The notes under the pieces: generated by a model
Database searches by the model: none
The model's input: the letters and a program-made list of their open reading frames with translations, nothing else
Told to the model about the DNA's origin: nothing
Source of the DNA: Hyphomicrobiales bacterium
GTDB lineage: Bacteria; Pseudomonadota; Alphaproteobacteria; Rhizobiales; Rhizobiaceae
Assembly (NCBI GenBank): GCA_900472395.1
Contig: UCHV01000011.1
Location: 81,806 to 145,805, forward strand
DNA length: 64,000 nt
Direction: 5' to 3'
Part shown: in pieces, positions 18,178 through 26,995 of the stretch
Layout: the number at the start of each line of letters is the position of its first letter
How positions within the stretch are numbered: the first letter of the stretch is position 1
Position numbers and translations under genes: made by a program

Positions 18178-19068
18178 ATGCGTTTCGATCTGACGGATTT
18201 GCGGCTTTTTCTGCATGTGGTCGAGGCAGAGAGCATTACGCAAGGGGCTGACCGTTCCGGCATGGCGCTCGCTTCCGCCAGTGCGCGCATTCGCGGCATG
18301 GAAGAGACCAGCGGCGTTTCCCTGCTTGATCGCGGTCCACGCGGTGTGCGGCCGACCCCGCCCGGCGAGGCGCTCGCCCACCATGCCGGCATCGTGCTTG
18401 GGCAGATGGAACAGATGCGTGGCGACCTGCAGCTTTATGCGCGCGGCCTGCGCGGGCATATCCGCGTTCTCTCCGGTCGCGCCGCAATGGCCTATCTGCC
18501 CGGCGCGCTGCGGCGTTTTCTTGTCGATCATCCGGCCATCGATATAGACCTCGAGGAGCGGCAGAGCGTGGATGTCGTGGCGGCCGTGGCCGCCGGCATC
18601 GCCGATCTCGGGATTGCTGCCGATACGACCGATACCGGCTCACTCGAGACAAGGCCTTTCGAGGTGGATCGCCTCGTGCTGATCGCCCCGCAAGGGCATG
18701 CGCTGACGGAACGACAATCGGTCGCTCTTCGTGACATTCTCGACGAGCCGTTCGTCGGCCTTCCCGCCGATAGCGCCCTGCAAGGACATCTGGCCATCCA
18801 GGCGGCGCGTGAAGGCAAACCTTTCAAGCTGCGCATCCGGCTCGACAGTTTCGAAGACATCTGTTCGATGGTCGGCAGCGGCGTCGGCCTGGCAATCGTG
18901 CCGGAACTATACGCTCAGAAATATTGCGATGACATGAAGCTTGCGATTATCGCATTGTCGGACCCTTGGGCGATGCGGCATTTGCTGATCTGCGCCCGCA
19001 GCTTTGCGGCATTGCCGGTACACGCCCGAAAACTGACAGACTATCTGACAAGTGATGTCGCAGAATGA
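18178..19068 (+). CDS. LysR-family transcriptional regulator
   Basis: A 296-residue regulator: N-terminal winged helix-turn-helix (about 1-65, with LRLFLHVVEAESITQGAD typical of the family) and a periplasmic-binding-protein-like effector domain (about 90-290). A clear GGAGAGG site precedes the ATG. It is divergent from a 52-aa membrane gene and has a palindrome in its promoter region, suggesting autoregulation and control of the neighbour. Effector unknown. Confidence 0.9.
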   Translation: MRFDLTDLRLFLHVVEAESITQGADRSGMALASASARIRGMEETSGVSLLDRGPRGVRPTPPGEALAHHAGIVLGQMEQMRGDLQLYARGLRGHIRVLSGRAAMAYLPGALRRFLVDHPAIDIDLEERQSVDVVAAVAAGIADLGIAADTTDTGSLETRPFEVDRLVLIAPQGHALTERQSVALRDILDEPFVGLPADSALQGHLAIQAAREGKPFKLRIRLDSFEDICSMVGSGVGLAIVPELYAQKYCDDMKLAIIALSDPWAMRHLLICARSFAALPVHARKLTDYLTSDVAE

Positions 19069-19182
19069 ACCAAATCCCGTCTTGATAATAACTCAATTTT
19101 TAAGTTCGGTCCTAATTCTAAATTATTGCGGCGCTCGTATTTCTGCGCCTTAACTGTAGATGATTATGGACCAAGCATTTCG

Positions 19183-19785
19183 ATGAGCTTTGCAAGCAGC
19201 GAAGAATCCAAGAACTTCTTTGATTTTCTGGACATCTATTACGACAACTCCAGAATATGCGCCGACGACCAGGTGGTCGGCTGGCTGGAAAAGCGCGGCA
19301 GCGACCCCGATTTCTGGCACGAAACGGCACTCACATGGGATTGGGAAGCCGGGACGGACGTGCTGCACTGGATCGTGCGGCAGCCGACCTGCGAAATGGC
19401 AACCGCCTCATGGATCATCATCGAGGCGCTTTCGGGCAGCGATCTCTATCCCACCGCCGCCGATTACGTGGCTTCGAACCTCGAATTCTTCGACATGTGC
19501 AAGGAGATCGCCGAACGCTGGCGGGCGGGCTTTTACACGTCGAACCGGCTGGGCTTTACCAAGCAGCAGGCCATGATTTTCGACCAGGGTGTCGCGGCCT
19601 TCAATCGACAGCGCCTGCGGCTCGGCAATCCTGCGCTCTGGCAATTGCCGCGCGCCGCCTTCGGGCCATTCACAGGCAAACAGGCGGTATCGCCGAAGGA
19701 CGCGGTATTCGAACGCGGGACCTTGCGGATGACCAGGCAGCACTTCCAAGGCATCTACAACGGCACTTTGAAAATACCGAAGTAA
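19183..19785 (+). CDS. DUF4274-like hypothetical protein
   Basis: A 200-residue cytoplasmic-looking protein without a signal peptide. Residues about 40-85 (WHETALTWDWEAG, then VLHWIVRQPTCEMATA) resemble the DUF4274 pattern, in which a cell-wall/ankyrin-like helical unit alternates with conserved W, D and P residues. Identification is by recollection of the pattern and is moderate. A TTG at 19126 would extend it by 19 residues; the ATG at 19183 is chosen, although no clear ribosome binding site is visible for either. Confidence 0.65.
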   Translation: MSFASSEESKNFFDFLDIYYDNSRICADDQVVGWLEKRGSDPDFWHETALTWDWEAGTDVLHWIVRQPTCEMATASWIIIEALSGSDLYPTAADYVASNLEFFDMCKEIAERWRAGFYTSNRLGFTKQQAMIFDQGVAAFNRQRLRLGNPALWQLPRAAFGPFTGKQAVSPKDAVFERGTLRMTRQHFQGIYNGTLKIPK

Positions 19786-19803
19786 ATATCGATCACGCGA
19801 AAA

Positions 19804-19829
19804 ACCGGAAGCGCAGGGACGCATCCGGT
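19804..19829. terminator. candidate hairpin between convergent genes
   Basis: Imperfect inverted repeat ACCGGAAGCG / CGCATCCGGT (9 of 10 pairs, loop of 6) just after the DUF4274-like gene and before the end of the convergent ldtR. No T-run follows, so terminator activity is uncertain. Confidence 0.3.
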
Positions 19830-19933
19830 ATTGATCGCTTCTGGAGGTGTTTTGTTGTTGTTGCCGGTGGCCGGCCCGTGGATGGGCCTGGCCGCGCAGA
19901 GCTTTGGCTGGCTTTCCCGAGAAGGGAAACCGA

Positions 19934-20449
19934 TTACATCCGATACGCGATGCTATCGTTCCAGAAGCGGTCGAGGCGCTGCAGCAGCTTGTTCATCTGG
20001 CTGAATTCGCCTTCGCCGATGCCGCCGACCTTTTCGATCGAGCCGATGTGGCGATCGTAAAGCTTGGCAACCGTTTCAGCGATTTCCTGGCCTTCCTTGG
20101 TCAGGCTGATGCGAACCGAGCGACGGTCGATGCGCGAACGCTGGTGGTTGATGAAGCCGAGGTCTACCAGCTTCTTGACGTTGTAAGAAACGTTGGAGCC
20201 GAGGTAATAACCACGCGAGCGCAGCTCGCCGGCGGTCAGTTCGGAATTGCCGATGTTGAACAGGAGAAGTGCCTGGACGGCGTTGACGTCATCACGACCC
20301 TGACGGTCGAACTCGTCCTTGATGACATCGAGAAGGCGACGGTGAAGGCGCTCGACCAGATGCAGGGATTCCATGTAGAGACCACGGATGGAGTCTTCCT
20401 GCGGGTTTGCGACGGCTGCGACCTGCGGCTTAACTTTTGCGTTCAACAT
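19934..20449 (-). CDS. ldtR: MarR-family regulator LdtR
   Basis: A 171-residue winged-helix regulator. A helical N-terminal region is followed by the MarR winged helix with the recognition segment LRSRGYYLGSNVSYNVKKLVDLGFI and the wing HQRSRIDRRSVRISLT. This matches LdtR of Rhizobiales and Liberibacter, reported to activate the L,D-transpeptidase gene ldtP and to affect stress tolerance and motility. The ATG at 20449 has GTGAGG upstream; the alternative at 20509 adds 20 basic residues. ldtP lies at 12139, not adjacent. The 240 bases upstream, to 20687, hold no gene and are AT-rich (presumed promoter). Confidence 0.85.
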   Translation of the reverse strand: MLNAKVKPQVAAVANPQEDSIRGLYMESLHLVERLHRRLLDVIKDEFDRQGRDDVNAVQALLLFNIGNSELTAGELRSRGYYLGSNVSYNVKKLVDLGFINHQRSRIDRRSVRISLTKEGQEIAETVAKLYDRHIGSIEKVGGIGEGEFSQMNKLLQRLDRFWNDSIAYRM

Positions 20450-20686
20450 TTTTTGCCTCACTGTTTTGTTTGGCGGTGTGTTTGTTTGTTCCCGCCTTGT
20501 GAGAGACACTATCGAATGCGCATAAAATTCGACTTAAAACACACGGCTAACAGCCGGTAAACGCGCCTTTCCCCATTGTGGCGCCTGTGGGGCGACGCTC
20601 GCGTTAAGCAAATCAGCCCTATATTTTTCAGGCATTTAGCCGAAAAAATCGCTCAAGTTTTAACGAAAATTGCTTGGTAAAGCTGG

Positions 20687-21118
20687 TTAATCAACCGTTA
20701 CCCGCTCGGCATTTTTGCGGTCTTCGAGGTAAATCGCGACGCGAAAGAGCACATAAATGGCGGTGACGAGCCCGTGCATGAGGGTGATGAGAAGGCTGTG
20801 TCCGAAGATTTCCGGCCAGACTTGATACATCAGGATCTGCGTACCGGCGGTAAGCGCCCACAAAACCGGTCCCCAGGAAACGGCGAGCCAAAGACCGAGC
20901 GAGGCGACAGGAAACAGAACGGCAAGCGTGGAGGCCGCAGCGCGCCATGGAAAGCTCAAAAGATCGAACCGGCCACGCCCGCCAAAACTGTAACCCGTGA
21001 TCATGCCCCAGTATTGCAGGCCGAACCAGAAACACGAAACGGCAACCAGACGCAGGAAGACGACATAAAGAAGCTGTGTCAGCGAGCGTTTGGGGCGATT
21101 GAGAGAATCAGGTTCCAT
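20687..21118 (-). CDS. hypothetical membrane protein (DUF6163-like)
   Basis: A 143-residue protein with four hydrophobic segments (about 14-34, 58-76, 78-95 and 106-124). The C-terminus is charged (LEDRKNAERVTVD). It is found next to hemB in rhizobia, where I recall a DUF6163 assignment; that name is not certain. The ATG at 21118 is divergent from hemB with 153 bases between them, so the two promoters share this region. Role unknown. Confidence 0.65.
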   Translation of the reverse strand: MEPDSLNRPKRSLTQLLYVVFLRLVAVSCFWFGLQYWGMITGYSFGGRGRFDLLSFPWRAAASTLAVLFPVASLGLWLAVSWGPVLWALTAGTQILMYQVWPEIFGHSLLITLMHGLVTAIYVLFRVAIYLEDRKNAERVTVD

Positions 21119-21271
21119 AGGGCGGACGATAACGGCGGTTGACGAGGATCGCCAGAGGCGCCTGCCTATGACCTCAGCGCATACAAGATGCGGTGTCAGA
21201 TCAATTCGCAAAACGCAGGTCGCGTGGTATTGCATCGGCATCATTATAAGGAAGAGTGACAGAGGCATACC

Positions 21272-22285
21272 ATGTCCGACAAAACGCACCTGGTGGACGA
21301 GATCACCGGACACCGCCGCATGCGGCGCAACCGCAAGGCCGACTGGACGCGCAGAATGGTTCAGGAAAACCGCGTAACCGTGGACGACCTGATCTGGCCG
21401 ATCTTCATCGTTCCCGGGACAAACATCGTCGATCCGATCAAGGCCATGCCCGGGGTTTTCAGGCTCAGCGTGGACAAGGCCGTGGAAGCGGTGAAGGAAG
21501 CGGCCGATCTCGGCATTCCGGCAGTTGCCCCCTTCCCCGATATCGAGATGGACCTGCGCGATGCCACCGGCTCCGGCATTCTCGACCCCAACAATCTGAT
21601 CAATCGCTTTACCAGCGCGGTGAAGAAGTCGGTTTCCAATATCGGCGTGATCAGCGACGTGGCGCTCGATCCGTTTACCAGCCATGGCCATGACGGCATC
21701 CTGCGCGATGGCATCATCGTCAATGACGAAACCGTCGACCAGGTGGTGAAGGCGGCGGTGCTGCAGGCCGATGCCGGGGCCGACATCATCTCGCCGTCCG
21801 AAATGATGGATGGCCGCATTGGCGCCATCCGCCGCGGGCTGGATGCTGCCGGGCATCAGGATGTCGGCATCATGTCTTATGCGACGAAATTCTCGTCGGG
21901 CTTTTACGGCCCCTACCGCGAGGCCATCAATACCGGCGGGCTGTTGAAGGGCGACAAGAACGCCTATTACATTTCGCCTGCCAACGGCACCGAGGCATTG
22001 CGCGATGCCGCTCTCGACGTGGAAGAGGGCGCCGACATGCTGATGGTCAAGCCGGGCCTGCCCTACCTCGACATCTGTTGGCGCGTGAAGGAAGCGTTCG
22101 GGCTTCCGACCTACGCGTATCAGGTGTCCGGCGAATATTCGCAGATCAAGGCCGCCGCCATGCAGGGTTGGGTGGATGAAGAGCGGGTGATGATGGAGAC
22201 CCTGCTCTGTTTCAAGCGCGCCGGTTGCGATGGCATTCTCACCTACTTTGCCGTCGATGTGGCACGCAAGCTCGCCAAGGGCTGA
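21272..22285 (+). CDS. hemB: delta-aminolevulinic acid dehydratase (Mg-type)
   Basis: A 337-residue enzyme that condenses two 5-aminolevulinate molecules into porphobilinogen in haem biosynthesis. The Schiff-base lysines are K206 (MSYATKFSSGFYGP) and K260 (LMVKPGLPYLD). The zinc-binding cysteine triad of the yeast and human enzymes is replaced here by D/A-D (residues about 129-141, DVALDPFTSHGHD), as in the Mg-dependent rhizobial type. Length is normal. Divergent from the 143-aa membrane gene and followed by an RDD gene. Confidence 0.95.
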   Translation: MSDKTHLVDEITGHRRMRRNRKADWTRRMVQENRVTVDDLIWPIFIVPGTNIVDPIKAMPGVFRLSVDKAVEAVKEAADLGIPAVAPFPDIEMDLRDATGSGILDPNNLINRFTSAVKKSVSNIGVISDVALDPFTSHGHDGILRDGIIVNDETVDQVVKAAVLQADAGADIISPSEMMDGRIGAIRRGLDAAGHQDVGIMSYATKFSSGFYGPYREAINTGGLLKGDKNAYYISPANGTEALRDAALDVEEGADMLMVKPGLPYLDICWRVKEAFGLPTYAYQVSGEYSQIKAAAMQGWVDEERVMMETLLCFKRAGCDGILTYFAVDVARKLAKG

Positions 22286-22312
22286 GCGCGGCCCCACATG
22301 ATGACACATCCG

Positions 22313-22333
22313 CCGGCGGCCTTGTGCCGCCGG
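22313..22333 (+). terminator. hairpin after hemB
   Basis: An 8-bp stem (CCGGCGGC / GCCGCCGG) with a CTTGT loop, followed by ATTTCTCC, in the gap between hemB and the RDD gene. It might partly terminate hemB transcripts or be processed; the T-run is short. Confidence 0.4.
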
Positions 22334-22393
22334 ATTTCTCCACCATATTGAATGGGTATCGTCCCAATACCGGGACAAGGAGAAAACAAGACC

Positions 22394-22852
22394 ATGAGCC
22401 TCGAGCCCAACCCCGCAGTCGTCGCACCGCAAGACTGGCGCGCCTATAGCGGCGTGCTGATGCGGCGCTCCTTCGCTTTTATCGTCGATTACCTGATCGT
22501 GCTGCTCCTTTGCATTCCGGCAGCGATCATCGTGTTCTTTCTGGGTGTACTGACGCTGGGCCTCGGCTTCATGCTCTACCCTGCCCTCTTCGTGATCGTC
22601 GCGCTTCTTTATTTCGGCATGACTCTGGGTGGTCCGGCCCAAGCCTCGCCGGGCATGCGCGCCGCCGGCATTACCATGCTGCGCATCGATGGCCGGCGCA
22701 TGGATTTCCTGACGGCCATGGTGCACACCGTGCTGTTCTGGCTGATCAATTCGGTGCTCACACCGCTGATTCTGCTGGCCGGCCTGTTTACCGACCGTTC
22801 GCGCCTGGTGCACGACTTTCTGCTCGGCACAGTCGTCGCCCGTTCCAGCTAA
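22394..22852 (+). CDS. RDD-family membrane protein
   Basis: A 152-residue integral membrane protein of the RDD family. Hydrophobic segments lie at about 33-55, 60-80 and 113-132, with the family's conserved Arg-Asp positions: RRSFAFIVDYLIV at the start of helix 1 and DRSRLVHDFLLGTVV near the end. AAGGAG lies about 13 bases upstream of the ATG at 22394. These small proteins are proposed to act in transport or ion exchange; the role here is unknown. It follows hemB by 108 bases. Confidence 0.85.
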   Translation: MSLEPNPAVVAPQDWRAYSGVLMRRSFAFIVDYLIVLLLCIPAAIIVFFLGVLTLGLGFMLYPALFVIVALLYFGMTLGGPAQASPGMRAAGITMLRIDGRRMDFLTAMVHTVLFWLINSVLTPLILLAGLFTDRSRLVHDFLLGTVVARSS

Positions 22853-22889
22853 GTCTGACGGGCGCAATGAAAAATATTTCATGACCGGC

Positions 22890-22913
22890 CATGCGGGCAG
22901 CTTTGCCCGCATG
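22890..22913 (+). terminator. terminator downstream of the RDD gene
   Basis: A perfect 10-bp stem (CATGCGGGCA / TGCCCGCATG) with a GCTT loop followed by TTGACGTTTTG, positioned 37 bases after the RDD stop and before bpt. The T-run is interrupted, but the stem is strong and well placed. Confidence 0.6.
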
Positions 22914-22992
22914 TTGACGTTTTGCGAACTTAGGTCATGCTAATGGAAATTGTCGCAACACACAGTCGTCGAAAGCAAGGCACCAACCCGGG

Positions 22993-23751
22993 ATGAACTC
23001 GCAGATTTCGCCATCACCGCAGTTTTATCTGACGGCACCGGCAGCGTGTCCCTACCTACCGGGCGAATACGAGCGCAAGGTCTTTACCCATCTGGTCGGC
23101 CCGCGCGCGGCGGAGATGAACGATCTCCTCACCCAGGGCGGTTTTCGCCGTTCCCAGAACATCGCCTACCGCCCGGCCTGCGAGGCCTGCCGCGCCTGTG
23201 TCTCCGTGCGCATTCTTGTCGATCAGTTCGAGCCCAGCCGCACGATGCGCCGCGTGTTGAACGCCAATAGCGACATCACCGCCGATATTTATCCCGCCCA
23301 GCCTTCCACCGAACAGTTTTCGCTGTTTCGCACCTATCTCGACAGCCGCCACCAGCGCGGCGGCATGTCCGACATGTCTGCGCTCGATTATGCGATTATG
23401 GTGGAAGACACGCATGTGAACACCCGCGTCATCGAATACCGGCGCCGCGTGGAAGGCTCCGGCATAGGTGCCGCAAAAGGCGAACTCGTCGGCGTGGCAC
23501 TGACGGACATGATGAGCGACGGGCTTTCGATGGTCTATTCGTTCTTCAATCCGGAACTGGAAAAGCGCTCCTTCGGGACGTTCATGATATTAGACCACAT
23601 CAACCGCACCCGCGCACTCGGCCTGCCGCATGTCTACCTTGGCTATTGGGTGAAGGGGTCGGCGAAGATGGGGTACAAGACGCGTTACCAGCCGCAGGAG
23701 CACCTGACGGCGCGCGGCTGGGAATTGTATACGGGTGAGGATGAGGGTTAA
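22993..23751 (+). CDS. bpt: aspartate/glutamate leucyltransferase (Bpt family)
   Basis: A 252-residue member of the Ate1/Bpt family, which transfers leucine from Leu-tRNA to N-terminal Asp or Glu, marking proteins for ClpAP through the N-degron pathway. The Cys-rich N-terminal signature [14 protein letters not shown] is present, as is the C-terminal [20 protein letters not shown]. Length is typical for Bpt. Whether it transfers leucine or arginine cannot be read off; leucine is expected in proteobacteria. Confidence 0.9.
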   Translation: MNSQISPSPQFYLTAPAACPYLPGEYERKVFTHLVGPRAAEMNDLLTQGGFRRSQNIAYRPACEACRACVSVRILVDQFEPSRTMRRVLNANSDITADIYPAQPSTEQFSLFRTYLDSRHQRGGMSDMSALDYAIMVEDTHVNTRVIEYRRRVEGSGIGAAKGELVGVALTDMMSDGLSMVYSFFNPELEKRSFGTFMILDHINRTRALGLPHVYLGYWVKGSAKMGYKTRYQPQEHLTARGWELYTGEDEG

Positions 23752-23827
23752 GGCCCCTCAAAATCACCGATAGCTTTCAGCACGCAACCAGCTACGATTG
23801 ACGCTTTCAATCTTTTGAGGTTGGGCG

Positions 23828-24070
23828 ATGAAAGCCACCATCAACATCCGCAGAATCGGTGAGGATTATTGTCTCGTTGTTCCCAAGGAGGCCATGGAGC
23901 TTCTCGGCTGGGTGGCAGACCAGTCGCTTGAATTGCGCGCCGACAAAACCGGCATCGAGGTTTTCGAAGTGAAGACCACACCCGATGGCGAGATGGAAGA
24001 GCAGCTTGCTGCCGCAAGGATTTTCATGCGGAAGTATCATGGCGTTTCGGCAAAGCTGGCCGATAGCTGA
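23828..24070 (+). CDS. AbrB/MazE-like DNA-binding protein, possible orphan antitoxin
   Basis: An 80-residue protein with a swapped-hairpin AbrB/SpoVT-type beginning (KATINIRRIGEDYCLVVPKEAM), the fold used by MazE and other antitoxins to bind DNA, followed by a charged helical C-terminus that would normally bind a toxin. GAGGTTGGG precedes the ATG. No toxin frame follows on the same strand before the opposed gene at 24169. So it is either a lone regulator or an antitoxin whose partner is gone. Confidence 0.65.
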   Translation: MKATINIRRIGEDYCLVVPKEAMELLGWVADQSLELRADKTGIEVFEVKTTPDGEMEEQLAAARIFMRKYHGVSAKLADS

Positions 24071-24168
24071 AAGTCGCCCCAAAGCGCCGCAAGATTGAAT
24101 TCAGTTATTTGCTTGTCGCGAACAGAATACGTTGAGCGGCGTTCAGGGATGCCGGATCTCAGTCAACC

Positions 24169-24462
24169 TCAAGCTTCGTGGATGGCATAAACTCCCGACG
24201 CTCCGAAAAATCGTAAAAAAGCGTCCCGTGAATACCTTGAGCGTCGCGCTTCAATATCGGACGCATCCAAATTTTCGTCAACAAAATCCGCAGCAACTGC
24301 CTGCCCGGCTCTGCTCAGAAAGTCCTCGACGATTTCCATGTCCTGACCAGGCTGAGGAAACACCACGTCGAATTCCTCGGCCGTAGCTTGGAAAAGGCTG
24401 TAGGTCGCGTTGAGAGCGCCATCAACGATTTGTACATTCTTGAACGTGACAGATTCCACCAT
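24169..24462 (-). CDS. hypothetical 97-aa protein
   Basis: A short acidic protein (VDGALNATYSLF, then a DME/EDFLS helix and an Asp-rich middle) with no signal peptide. GGGGAG lies about 10 bases before the ATG at 24462. Composition resembles small barrel or immunity-type proteins, but no family is recognised. It is convergent with the AbrB-like gene and lies just downstream of parC in the same orientation. Confidence 0.5.
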   Translation of the reverse strand: MVESVTFKNVQIVDGALNATYSLFQATAEEFDVVFPQPGQDMEIVEDFLSRAGQAVAADFVDENLDASDIEARRSRYSRDAFLRFFGASGVYAIHEA

Positions 24463-24529
24463 AGCGATGGCTCCCCCGTGAACAAATGAAAGTCCGGCTG
24501 GAGTATGATAACTGAAGCCGGGCCGTCAA

Positions 24530-26788
24530 TTACCCCGCAAACTTCCCACTGCGCGGAAAGCCCTTCGGGACGGTGCGGCCAGCCGAAGCGCGGTCGCCGC
24601 TCCATTCGATCAGCTCATCCTTGGTCTTGGTGAACTGACGGCCGGCGCTGTCTTCCCAGGTCAGGCCCGTTTCGATGGCAAAACACTTGATGTCGGAAAT
24701 GCCGCCATCCTTGTAGCGCTGTAGGCGAACGCCCTTGCCGCGCGTCATTTCCGGCAACTGCGCCAGCGGGAAGACCAGCATCTTGCGGTTTTCACCAACG
24801 ACGGCGACATGATCACCCGAGACCGGGATGACCAGCTTGGTTTCATCCGGCATGCCGACATTCATGATCTGCTTGCCCTTGCGGGTATTGGCGATCATTT
24901 CGCTTTCCGCGACGACAAAGCCGTTGCCAGCCGTCGAGGCGAGAATGTGCTTTCGCGTCGAATCGTAAACGAAGGCGGTCAGGACATCCTGATCGTTTTC
25001 CATATCGACCATGATGCGGATCGGCTCGCCATGGCCGCGGCCGCCCGGCAGCTTGTCGGCGCCGAGCGTATAAACCTTGCCGCCGGTGGTGATGAGCAGC
25101 AGCTTGTCTGTCGTCTGGGCCGGGAATGCCAGGCTGAACCCGTCGCCTTCCTTGAAGGTAAGCGTTGAGGTATCGGCGATGTGGCCCTTGAGCGCGCGGA
25201 TCCAGCCCTTCTTCGAGATGACGACGGTGACCGGTTCCTTTTCGATCATCGCCTGCTGAATGGCTTCCAGATCGGCTTCCGGCGCATCGGCAAACTGCGT
25301 CATGCGCGCGAAAGGCTTGCCCTTGCCCTTGGCAAAGGCCTTGCGCACTTCCTGGATTTCGGCCTCAACAACCTTCCACTGCTTTTCATCCGATGCCAGC
25401 AGTCCTTCGAGAGCGGCCTTCTCGGCCGTAAGCTCATCGAATTCCTTGCGGATTTCGAACTCTTCCAGCTTGCGCAAGGAGCGCAGGCGCATGTTGAGGA
25501 TAGCTTCTGCCTGGATGTCGGTGAGCCCGAAGCGGGCGATCATCGCCTGTTTCGGTTCATCCTCCTCGCGGATGATGCGGATCACCTCATCGATATTGAG
25601 GTAGGCGATCAGGAAACCGCCGAGCAGTTCCAACCGGCGTTCGATAGCGGCCAGGCGGAAATTCGAGCGGCGAACCAGCACTTCCTTGCGGTGCGCCAGC
25701 CATTCGGTGAGCACTTCGTTGAGCGCCATGACCCGGGGCACCTTGCCCATGGACAAGACGTTCATGTTGAGCGGAAACCGGTTTTCCAGATCCGTCAGCT
25801 TGAACAGCGATTCCATCAGCAGCGTCGCATCGACGGTGCGGTTTTTGGGCACCAGCACGACGCGGACGTCTTCGGCCGACTCGTCGCGCACGTCTTCCAA
25901 CAGCGGCAGCTTGCGCGCGATCAGCAGTTCGGCGATCTTTTCGATCAGGCGAGACTTCTGCACCTGATAGGGAATTTCGGTGACGATGATCTGGTAACCG
26001 CCGCGACCGAGATCTTCCGTCTCCCATTTTGCGCGAACACGAAAACCGCCGCGACCGGTGCGATAGGATTCGGTGATCGATTCACGGCTGTCGATGATGA
26101 TGCCGCCGGTTGGCAGGTCGGGGCCGGGAATGAATTCGACCAGCTTTTCGACCGTCGCATCCGGATGCTTGATCAGATGCAGCGCCGCGTCGCAGAGTTC
26201 GTGCGCGTTATGCGGCGGAATGGACGTCGCCATGCCGACGGCGATGCCGGACGAACCGTTAGCGAGCAGGTTCGGGAAGGCGCCGGGCATGACGACCGGC
26301 TCGCTGTCTTCCTCGTTATAGGTCGGGCGGAAATCGACCGAGTCCTGATCGATGCCTTCGAGAAGCAGCGCCGCGACCTCGGTCATGCGCGCTTCGGTGT
26401 AACGGTAGGCGGCGGCGCCATCGCCATCGATATTGCCGAAATTGCCCTGGCCATCGACGATCGGGTAACGCTGCGAAAAATCCTGCGCCAGACGCACCAG
26501 CGCATCGTAGACCGACTGGTCGCCATGCGGATGGAACTTACCGATGACGTCACCGACGATACGGGCGCATTTCTTGAAGGCCGAGTTCGGCCGGATGCCC
26601 ATTTCGCTCATCGCGTGGATGATGCGGCGATGCACGGGTTTCAGGCCGTCGCGGACGTCCGGCAGGGCGCGGTGCATGATGGTCGACAACGCATAAGCAA
26701 GGTAGCGCTCTTCCAGCGCCGCCTTAAGGTCGACCGGCAGAATGTGGTCGTCGCCATCTTCTGGCGGCGGAGTCAGACTTTTTCCCAT
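24530..26788 (-). CDS. parC: DNA topoisomerase IV subunit A
   Basis: A 752-residue ParC, the DNA-cleaving subunit that decatenates replicated chromosomes together with ParE. The cleavage/ligation tyrosine is Y130 ([13 protein letters not shown]). The quinolone-determining region reads [13 protein letters not shown]: residue 91 is Gln and residue 94 is Asp where enterobacterial ParC has Ser80 and Glu84. The C-terminal beta-pinwheel domain (about 500-740) is complete. parE is not nearby, as is usual in this group. Confidence 0.95.
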   Translation of the reverse strand: MGKSLTPPPEDGDDHILPVDLKAALEERYLAYALSTIMHRALPDVRDGLKPVHRRIIHAMSEMGIRPNSAFKKCARIVGDVIGKFHPHGDQSVYDALVRLAQDFSQRYPIVDGQGNFGNIDGDGAAAYRYTEARMTEVAALLLEGIDQDSVDFRPTYNEEDSEPVVMPGAFPNLLANGSSGIAVGMATSIPPHNAHELCDAALHLIKHPDATVEKLVEFIPGPDLPTGGIIIDSRESITESYRTGRGGFRVRAKWETEDLGRGGYQIIVTEIPYQVQKSRLIEKIAELLIARKLPLLEDVRDESAEDVRVVLVPKNRTVDATLLMESLFKLTDLENRFPLNMNVLSMGKVPRVMALNEVLTEWLAHRKEVLVRRSNFRLAAIERRLELLGGFLIAYLNIDEVIRIIREEDEPKQAMIARFGLTDIQAEAILNMRLRSLRKLEEFEIRKEFDELTAEKAALEGLLASDEKQWKVVEAEIQEVRKAFAKGKGKPFARMTQFADAPEADLEAIQQAMIEKEPVTVVISKKGWIRALKGHIADTSTLTFKEGDGFSLAFPAQTTDKLLLITTGGKVYTLGADKLPGGRGHGEPIRIMVDMENDQDVLTAFVYDSTRKHILASTAGNGFVVAESEMIANTRKGKQIMNVGMPDETKLVIPVSGDHVAVVGENRKMLVFPLAQLPEMTRGKGVRLQRYKDGGISDIKCFAIETGLTWEDSAGRQFTKTKDELIEWSGDRASAGRTVPKGFPRSGKFAG

Positions 26789-26995
26789 GGCGTTTGACTA
26801 GCGGAAAGCCCGATTCCCGGCAACAAAGCGACCGAATCAGACTGTGGAGAACCTCACCCTTCAGTCATCACTTGTTAAGCCTCGCCACAAAAAGGTCCAG
26901 ATAGACTTCACAGAGAGCACGCAGCGTTTTATTGGCGCAGTCTATAAATGCCATTGTTATTTCAGGCAGATACCTGCCTCCTGAGGAGATTGTTC

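Noticed and set aside
20687..22912. A 741-codon minus-strand frame covering the hemB region
   Set aside because: Apart from its last 143 codons (a real membrane gene) it is the antisense shadow of hemB and the RDD gene and is full of His, Gln and Arg, as shadows of GC-rich genes are.
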